Shown: in pieces, positions 58,912 to 64,000 of the stretch
How the letters are laid out: each line of letters begins with the position of its first letter
Position numbering within the stretch: position 1 is the first letter of the stretch
Assembly (NCBI GenBank): GCA_947565865.1
Contig: CANOHT010000014.1
Location: 1-64,000, forward strand
DNA from: an uncultured Clostridia bacterium
GTDB lineage: Bacteria > Bacillota > Clostridia > Christensenellales > Aristaeellaceae
Reading direction: 5' to 3'
Length of the DNA stretch: 64,000 bases
The notes under the pieces: generated by a model
What the model saw: only the letters and a program-made list of their open reading frames with translations
What the model was told of the DNA's origin: nothing
Databases searched by the model: none
Made by a program: the position numbers and the translations under genes

Positions 58912-59681
58912 CCCTCCCCGACGCCATTGGCGCCCAATTGAAGGGGCAGCAAGCACTGACCGATACCACAGGTCGGTCCTCGGCCCAGGTGCTGCTCTAT
59001 CCCAACGCCGTGCTGAAGATCCGGCCTGATGACGACGAAGCCCGGCGGGAAGCGGCCATGCTGCCCTGGCTGGAAACACGGCTCCCCGCCCCTCGTTTGC
59101 TGGCCCATGAGGTCCGTCAGGGTACCGACTACCTGCTGATGTCGCGGCTGTCCGGGAGCATGCTGTGCGCGGACGCCTTTCTGGACGATCCGTCCCGGCT
59201 CATCGACCGTCTGGCAGAGGCACTGACGATGCTGTGGTCGGTGGATGTCACAGGCTGCCCCAGCGACTGCTCCCTGGCCCCTACCCTTCAGGACGTGGAG
59301 CGCCAGCTTCGCCTGGGACTTCTCACGGACTTCGATGCGAGCCGTGCCGAAGGCTTTGCCACCCCGGCGGCCCTGCTGGATTGGCTGGAGGGCCATCAGC
59401 CCGCAGAGCAGGCCGTGCTGTCTCATGGGGATTGCTGCCTGCCGAACTTGCTGGCCGACGCCGAAGGCAAGCTGGGCTTTATTGATCTGGGCAACTGCGG
59501 CATGGCTGACCCTTACCAGGACATCGCCCTGGCGCTGCGCAGCCTCCGACAGAATCTGTCCGGGGTATTCGGAGGAAGGCCGCGCCCGCCTGTCGACCCC
59601 CAAAGGCTGTTCGACCGCCTTCAGCTGGCCCCCGACTGGGATCGACTGCGCTATTACACCCTGCTGAATGAGCTGCTGTAA
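58905..59681 (+). CDS. APH(3')-like aminoglycoside phosphotransferase family kinase
   Basis: 258 residues, close to the 264 usual for APH(3'). The catalytic loop HGDCCLPNLL (His174-Gly-Asp176, with Asn181) and the metal-binding FIDLGNCGMADPYQDIALALRSL (Asp194) are intact. The C-terminus PDWDRLRYYTLLNELL closely resembles that of APH(3') enzymes. GGRSSAQVLLYPNAVLKIRPD holds the ATP-binding Lys. Divergence from clinical APH(3') types is evident, so activity on aminoglycosides is likely by family but unproven. Start ATG 58905 has GGAGGTGG. Last gene of the obg operon. Confidence 0.88.
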   Translation: MLTLPDAIGAQLKGQQALTDTTGRSSAQVLLYPNAVLKIRPDDDEARREAAMLPWLETRLPAPRLLAHEVRQGTDYLLMSRLSGSMLCADAFLDDPSRLIDRLAEALTMLWSVDVTGCPSDCSLAPTLQDVERQLRLGLLTDFDASRAEGFATPAALLDWLEGHQPAEQAVLSHGDCCLPNLLADAEGKLGFIDLGNCGMADPYQDIALALRSLRQNLSGVFGGRPRPPVDPQRLFDRLQLAPDWDRLRYYTLLNELL

Positions 59682-59732
59682 CGTCCTGGAGAAAACAAGA
59701 GCAAAATTTCTTCAGAAAATGCGAAAAAGCTC

Positions 59733-59761
59733 TTGACAACCCATGCCAAACATGGTATCAT
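59733..59761 (+). promoter_or_regulatory. tRNA-Pro promoter
   Basis: TTGACA (59733-59738), 17 bases ending in TGG, TATCAT (59756-59761). Confidence 0.8.
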
Positions 59762-59806
59762 GTATCTCGTTCGCTGGGGAACACAAAAAGCGAATGAACT
59801 GAATAT

Positions 59807-59883
59807 CTGGGTGTGGCGCAGTTTGGTAGCGTGCTTGAATGGGGTTCAAGAGGCCGGAAGTTCGAATCTTCTCACCCAGACCA
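59807..59883 (+). tRNA. tRNA-Pro (anticodon GGG)
   Basis: A 77-base cloverleaf. The acceptor CTGGGTG pairs with CACCCAG, followed by discriminator A and an encoded CCA. D arm GCGC...GCGT, anticodon arm CTTGA-ATGGGGT-TCAAG with GGG at positions 34-36, T arm GGAAG-TTCGAAT-CTTCT. It reads CCC and CCU proline codons. It has its own promoter and terminator and no tRNA neighbours. Confidence 0.97.
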
Positions 59884-59919
59884 AAACGACAATCTTTGAA
59901 AAAAGGATTGTCGTTTTTC
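59884..59919 (+). terminator. tRNA-Pro terminator
   Basis: AAACGACAATC pairs with GATTGTCGTTT, then TTTCTTT. It starts immediately after the CCA end. Confidence 0.9.
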
Positions 59920-60036
59920 TTTATCATCAAAACGGTTACAGTATGAACAAAATAGCTATGAACGCTTAACCCAAGGCTGTTTCGTTCCACTATATCAGAA
60001 AAATCACTGATGCGCATGGAGCAAGGAGGTGCGCCA

Positions 60037-60239
60037 TTGGATCAGAAGAACCTGGATGCAAAGGTGCAAGTGATGGCAAAAGCGCTCCTCTCCTGCTCCG
60101 AAGATCTCGCCACGATATTGTGCTGGCCATCTGCCAATCCGCCGATCGTATTGGCGATAATCCACAGACCGATGCAGGCGGTCGAGCCACGCGGTTGGAC
60201 TGCCTGCAAAAAAGGCTATGCTTCCTGATGAAAGCATAG
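60037..60239 (+). pseudogene. Possible small frameshifted gene
   Basis: A strong AAGGAGG lies seven bases before a TTG at 60037 that opens DQKNLDAKVQVMAKALLSCSEDLAT. The frame then turns unnatural (CWPSANPPIV), while the next frame reads LAICQSADRIGDNPQTDAGG and continues to a TAG at 60237. The two pieces look like one small helical protein broken near 60120. I do not recognise the family. The rest of 59920-60210 holds nothing else. Confidence 0.3.
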
Positions 60240-60244
60240 CCTTT
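60211..60244. terminator. Terminator of amidohydrolase gene (bidirectional)
   Basis: AAAGGCTATGCTT (60211-60223) pairs perfectly with AAGCATAGCCTTT (60232-60244), with T runs on both strands, stronger on minus. Confidence 0.88.
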
Positions 60245-60261
60245 GATTGATTCACACATCA

Positions 60262-61170
60262 TCATCCGCCGAAAAAGACACGGCAGGCGTTGTCGTAGAG
60301 GATCGCCTGCTTTTGCGAAAGGGACAGTCCCGGATCTTCCCGCACGCAGTCCACCAGGCTCTGATAAGTGGCGCTGCACAGGTTGAAGGGCATGTCCGTA
60401 CCAAAGATCAGCCTGTCCGCGCCCACGATTTCGACAGCCGCATGGGTGAAGTATCGCGCTCCCTCAAAGGGCGGCGTATCCCGCAAGTTGCTGGGCAGCG
60501 AGGCCAGATCGAACCACACGTTGGGCAAGCGCAATTGACGCAGGCCTTCCCGCATTTCCCACTCCATCCCCCGCTTGGGCGCCAGCAGGTGGCAGACCAC
60601 GAAGGTCATGGACGAATGCCGCAGAATGGCCCTGCGCAGGGCCGGGATCTGGCTGCTGTCGCTGCCCAGCTTGCCGATATCCACGACAAAAACCAGGCTG
60701 TGATCGTCCGCGTAGGCATATTCCCGCTCCATCACGTCACCGTCCAGCGGCAGTACGCCATGGTTGCTCATAAGACCTGAGCCGGTACTCACCTCAAACT
60801 TGACCACGCGGATCCCCAGCTCCTCAAAGAGATGCCGGCGAATCCCTTCACAGCGGAGACAGAAGGGATCATAGGAAGCCGCCGCCAGGAAGCGGTCAGG
60901 ATAGCGGCGGGCCGCCTCATAGGAGTAAATATTCTGAAAGCCCGAAAAGTTGCCTTGCAGCAGCACAGCCTTCTCCACCTGATGAGCGTTCATCACCGCC
61001 AGCACCGCTTCCGGGGACACCTGATCCTCGCCCATCTCCGGCGGAATCATCTGGAAGGAGGCGCCGTCATCATACATGACGCGACCGCCGCCGATGGCAC
61101 GCAGGGCGCCGCCTGCTCCCGTACCGGCGATGGTCTGAACCAAATGCACATGGGCGTCAATAATCTTCAT
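60262..61170 (-). CDS. Amidohydrolase family 2 (PF04909) protein
   Basis: 302 residues, TIM-barrel metal-dependent hydrolase. The N-terminal IDAHVHLV supplies the metal-binding H-x-H. VVKFEVSTGSGLM and FVVCHLLAPKRGMEW carry the Lys and His of the barrel strands. DRLIFGTDMPFNL carries the catalytic Asp, and the end QAILYDNACRVFFG is family-typical. Relatives are decarboxylases or lactonases, and the substrate is unknown. Start ATG 61170 (MKIIDAHVH); the ribosome-binding site AAAGG is rather distant. It lies downstream of the serine hydrolase gene. Confidence 0.9.
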   Translation of the reverse strand: MKIIDAHVHLVQTIAGTGAGGALRAIGGGRVMYDDGASFQMIPPEMGEDQVSPEAVLAVMNAHQVEKAVLLQGNFSGFQNIYSYEAARRYPDRFLAAASYDPFCLRCEGIRRHLFEELGIRVVKFEVSTGSGLMSNHGVLPLDGDVMEREYAYADDHSLVFVVDIGKLGSDSSQIPALRRAILRHSSMTFVVCHLLAPKRGMEWEMREGLRQLRLPNVWFDLASLPSNLRDTPPFEGARYFTHAAVEIVGADRLIFGTDMPFNLCSATYQSLVDCVREDPGLSLSQKQAILYDNACRVFFGG

Positions 61171-61252
61171 CCGCTTCACTGCCTTTCTCCGCTGCCTCAA
61201 TCAGCTGTATGATACCATGTCCAAGCGCAGGAGGCAAGCCCCTGGCGCGCCT

Positions 61253-62608
61253 TCAGACGTCCGAAGCCAAGACAGTGCCCCAGTCCTGGCCGCTCCATCC
61301 CGGAACGACCTCCCACAGCGAGCTGATCAGCCGCACCGTGGCCCTGTCGCCTGCCCGCACGACAAAAAGCTCCATGCCGCAGCTGCTCAGGCCGTTCAGC
61401 TCACAGTGCAGGCGGAAGCGCTCCGGCGACATCCATCCGCCGCTGGTCATGCACGCCTCCCCCGTGTTCATAAATGTGCCCTTCCGCCAGCTGCCATGGC
61501 CGTAGGGCAGTGCAAATTCGCCGTCAGCCGTGGCAAAGATCACGCGCTCCCGCTCAATGGTCACGGTTTTGAAGGGCAGCGCGCCCTGGGTCAGCGCCAC
61601 GGACACACGCTGCTGAGCGTTCTCCCTACCCCGCAGCGGCTCATAACGCAGATCAGCCAACTGTGCCTGAAGGCGGCCGGCCGCTTCCGGGCTGGCGGGC
61701 AGGCAATCAATGTCCTCCAGATGGCGGAAGAAGGCGTCATAGATGGGCTGCACGGCGGTGCTGTCCATAATGAGATCGGCGGTGGTACACAAACAGAGCT
61801 TCTTCTCCGGCAGGCACAGGGCCATCTGTCCGCCCAAGCCATACATAGAGAACCCCCGGCGCATCCGCCAGAACTGGTAGCCATAACCATACCGCTCCTC
61901 CAGGGCAGGCCGCTCGTCCGTAGCGATCTGGCAGGAGGTCGCCGCCTTCAGATAAGCCTCGCTGATGAGACCCCGGCCATCGCTCATGCAGAAGTTCGCC
62001 AGGGTGCTGAAGTCCCGCAGAGACATCACCAGACCTGTGCCACCCTGCGAGACACCCGCGCCATCCTTCCGCCAGCACTTTCTTCCGGTCATGCCCAAGG
62101 GACGGAACAGCCGCTCCTCCATGAAATCCAGGATCGAGCGGCCCGTTTTCTTCTCCACCAGGGCACAAAGCACCTGGGAGGCGCTGGTATCATAGCTGAA
62201 TACCGTTCCGGGAAGATGGGTCGCCTTGCCGTAGAAAAAGGGCTTTGTCCAGTCGCTGTCCCCCAGGGCGCTGTACATGGCCCGATCATAGCAGGTAGCC
62301 ATCCTCAGCATGTCCCGCAGCGTCACGGCCCGAAGCAGCGGGTCGGTATGCTCCCCCACCCATTCCGGAAAATAATCGACAATATGATCGTCCAGGGACA
62401 GCGCGCCGTCATCCTGAAGCAAGCCGATGGCCAGGGCCGTCACCGACTTGCTGACCGAGTACAGGCGGTGGGGCTGATCCAGCTCATAGGGCGCCCAGGA
62501 GCCCTCTGCCAGCGTCTCGCCGTTTAGGGTGAGCACAAAGCCGTGGATGTTCAGCCCACGCATATCCTCCACAAAATTCAAAATAGCGGTCTCGCGGGAC
62601 AAGGTCAT
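61253..62608 (-). CDS. Serine hydrolase (beta-lactamase/AmpC-like superfamily)
   Basis: 451 residues, no signal peptide, so cytoplasmic. The catalytic SxxK is intact in LYSVSKSVTALAIGLLQDDGALSLDD, and a Tyr appears in FSYDTSASQVL (the Y-x-N/S motif). The C-terminal 150 residues form a beta-rich accessory domain (EFALPYGHGSWRKGTFMNTG) seen in esterase-type members. Probably an esterase or peptidase rather than a beta-lactamase. ATG 62608 follows ATGGAGGCG. Unlike the decayed relative at 9.8-10.9 kb, this one is intact. It sits between the amidohydrolase and the solute-binding gene. Confidence 0.9.
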   Translation of the reverse strand: MTLSRETAILNFVEDMRGLNIHGFVLTLNGETLAEGSWAPYELDQPHRLYSVSKSVTALAIGLLQDDGALSLDDHIVDYFPEWVGEHTDPLLRAVTLRDMLRMATCYDRAMYSALGDSDWTKPFFYGKATHLPGTVFSYDTSASQVLCALVEKKTGRSILDFMEERLFRPLGMTGRKCWRKDGAGVSQGGTGLVMSLRDFSTLANFCMSDGRGLISEAYLKAATSCQIATDERPALEERYGYGYQFWRMRRGFSMYGLGGQMALCLPEKKLCLCTTADLIMDSTAVQPIYDAFFRHLEDIDCLPASPEAAGRLQAQLADLRYEPLRGRENAQQRVSVALTQGALPFKTVTIERERVIFATADGEFALPYGHGSWRKGTFMNTGEACMTSGGWMSPERFRLHCELNGLSSCGMELFVVRAGDRATVRLISSLWEVVPGWSGQDWGTVLASDV

Positions 62609-62634
62609 GGTCAACGCCTCCATCATAAAAGAAT

Positions 62635-62664
62635 GGGCTGCCGCCCTGTTACGCGCGACAGCCC
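62635..62664 (-). terminator. Stem-loop between solute-binding protein and serine hydrolase
   Basis: On the minus strand GGGCTGTCGC pairs with GCGGCAGCCC (one mismatch), followed by ATTCTTTTATG. A partial terminator that would separate expression of the two genes. Confidence 0.65.
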
Positions 62665-62686
62665 GGGAATTTGGATGAGTTCAGCC

Positions 62687-64000
62687 TTACTTCATGGCCG
62701 CGGCATAGCGGTCATACTGCGCCTGACGAACCTTGAGCACCTCGTCGATCTGCATCGCCTTCAGGGTGGAGATGTAGTTTTCAAATTCGGTCTCAATGTC
62801 AGAGTAGCCGCAGATGAAGGCCACGGCGCGCTCATCAACATAAGTCTGAATGTCCACCAGATACATGCTCACGATGGAAGCCTCTTCGGTGGTGGCGTAG
62901 GTCGCGGGGAAGGGCACGCGGTTGTAGGGCATTTCGTTTTCCTTCACCGCCTGCACATGCCAGTCGGCCAGCAGCACGCCAGTGGCGTCAGCAGACTGCT
63001 GAGAAGGCATGCAGGGCGCGTTGATGCCCAGGCCCTGGTACCAGATGGCATCCTCGGTGCAGCGGGGCAGGTAGCTGCGGTTGCCATCGGCGTCCACTTC
63101 GTAGGTCAGGCCTTCCATGCCCCAGACATACAGATCCTGAGCCTCCTCGCTCATGGCATAGTCCAGGAACTTCACGGCCAGCTCCACATCGGCTGCCTTG
63201 GCGTTCACGCCGAAAACGCTGCTGAAGGGGGTGCGGCCCACATAGTAGCCTTCATACTCGCCGGACAGCGGAGGAACGCCCACGATGATGCCGGTCTCGC
63301 CATCATAGTTGGGATACTGCGCGCTGTACAGGGTAGACATCTGCCAAGAGAAATCATAGGTCACGCCCGTGGTATCGTTGGCAAAGCGAGAGGTGATCTG
63401 GTCGCGGTTCAGAGAAGCGAACTCGACTTCCAGCAGGCCTTCCTCGTACAGACCGTTCAGGAAAGACAGGTAAGCCTTGTACTTCTCGGGCTCAGCCTGA
63501 GCGTAATGCACGACGCCGTCCTCATCAGCGTAGAAGCCGCTGACCAGATCCAGGCCGAAGGCAGGGCCGAACATGTAGGGCAGGAAGGAGGACTGGACGG
63601 ACATGGGAATCTCATCGGTGGTGTCGCCGTTGCCATTCATGTCCTGATCGCGGAACGCACGCAGCATTTCCACGAAAGCGTCCAGGGTCTTGGGAGGCTC
63701 GATGCCCAGCTTCTCGATCCAGGGCATGTTGTACATCATGACGGGCTGGTAGCTGTCAGTCACAACGGTCTGGGGCACATAATAGATGTGGCCGTCGGAA
63801 GCGGTCAGCAGCGCCTTGATGACGGGGTTGGCATCCAGGTACTTCTTGTAGTTGGGCATGATGTCGAAGTGCTCGTCCAGAGCCACGAACATGCCGCTGG
63901 AAAGGTAGGTCTGCTGGGGATCCAGGTCAGGCAGCTGCACGATGTCGGGCAGATCCTGGCCGGAGGCCAGCATGGGGCTGACGGAATCAGCGTAAGAGGT
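62687..64000 (-). CDS. Extracellular solute-binding protein (sugar type), N-terminus beyond window
   Basis: At least 437 residues are inside the window. The frame stays open to the right edge (TSYADSVSP before the first internal Met), so signal peptide and lipobox lie beyond it. The protein is a family 1/LplA-like solute-binding protein: DLPDIVQLPDLDPQQTYLSSGMFVALDEHFDIMPNYKKYL, YVPQTVVTDSYQPVMMYN, the calcium-site-like DQDMNGNGDTTDEIPMS (an EF-hand-like loop seen in this group), and a C-terminal ending DEVLKVRQAQYDRYAAAMK. It likely delivers an oligosaccharide to an ABC permease pair encoded to the right. Confidence 0.93.
   Translation of the reverse strand, partial: TSYADSVSPMLASGQDLPDIVQLPDLDPQQTYLSSGMFVALDEHFDIMPNYKKYLDANPVIKALLTASDGHIYYVPQTVVTDSYQPVMMYNMPWIEKLGIEPPKTLDAFVEMLRAFRDQDMNGNGDTTDEIPMSVQSSFLPYMFGPAFGLDLVSGFYADEDGVVHYAQAEPEKYKAYLSFLNGLYEEGLLEVEFASLNRDQITSRFANDTTGVTYDFSWQMSTLYSAQYPNYDGETGIIVGVPPLSGEYEGYYVGRTPFSSVFGVNAKAADVELAVKFLDYAMSEEAQDLYVWGMEGLTYEVDADGNRSYLPRCTEDAIWYQGLGINAPCMPSQQSADATGVLLADWHVQAVKENEMPYNRVPFPATYATTEEASIVSMYLVDIQTYVDERAVAFICGYSDIETEFENYISTLKAMQIDEVLKVRQAQYDRYAAAMK

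Noticed and set aside
59807..59883. tRNA-Pro as an integration site for a mobile element
   Set aside because: No integrase and no duplicated tRNA 3' end were found downstream in the window.

Overview
The window is GC-rich, densely packed bacterial DNA with strong Shine-Dalgarno sequences (AAGGAGG type), ATGA-type gene overlaps and sigma-A-like promoters. The gene set fits an uncultured Clostridia-class member of Bacillota, probably gut-associated. It includes a type III glutamine synthetase, ScpA/ScpB, a YerC-PcrA-LigA cluster, an ACT/UPF0210 pair, Obg with YhbY, an LbH protein of the GlmU type, a class B sortase with its sorted surface protein, and a probable GerQ-like coat protein. A finer placement (for example Christensenellales) cannot be made from the sequence alone. 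Most of the window is chromosomal core. No phage, transposase, plasmid replication gene or CRISPR array was seen.

Layout, left to right. 0-4.9 kb: a Cys-rich putative spore-surface protein, rplS, a secreted cysteine-hydrolase-like protein, an ATP-grasp enzyme and ychF. 5-9.2 kb: uppP and a D,D-carboxypeptidase (cell-wall precursor recycling and trimming), then a proton antiporter translationally coupled to a PII-like protein. 9.2-12.6 kb: a decayed block with a hairpin-rich non-coding stretch, a frameshifted serine hydrolase, a second frameshifted gene, a truncated AraC regulator, and a copper-chaperone gene interrupted by an amber codon. 12.6-16.5 kb: M20 peptidase, M50 protease, scpA and scpB in one operon, plus a GerQ-like gene. 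16.5-21.1 kb: the DNA ligase/helicase operon. 21.4-28.2 kb: glutamine synthetase III, a TrpXYZ-like ABC importer and a GH43 glycosidase. 28.2-33.9 kb: CapA-like protein, a 39-residue membrane protein, a CNNM/CorC-type transporter with a long leader, a GT2 glycosyltransferase, a GDSL hydrolase and an LbH protein. 34-45.4 kb: ABC exporter, AzlCD, acetyltransferase, Tex, BaiN-like flavoprotein, TspO, XRE regulator, MFS transporter and a pyridoxal-type kinase. 45.6-54.2 kb: a 1675-residue sorted surface protein, its probable sortase and an HD-GYP protein. 54.2-59.7 kb: ACT protein, UPF0210 protein, Obg, acetyltransferase, YhbY, a mismatch DNA glycosylase and an APH(3')-like kinase. 59.8-64 kb: tRNA-Pro(GGG), amidohydrolase, serine hydrolase and a truncated sugar-type solute-binding protein.

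The strongest unexplained structures are four. (1) A family of dispersed intergenic repeats has three clear copies (downstream of glnN, upstream of tex, and between the ACT and UPF0210 genes) and a fourth partial inverted copy near 1.2 kb. (2) The sortase locus combines a non-canonical MPATG signal, a nine-cysteine insert and a very basic N-terminal extension on the sortase. (3) The proton antiporter is coupled to a PII-like protein. (4) A long GC-rich leader precedes the CNNM-type transporter. Many promoters share an extended -10 of the form TGC-TATAAT.
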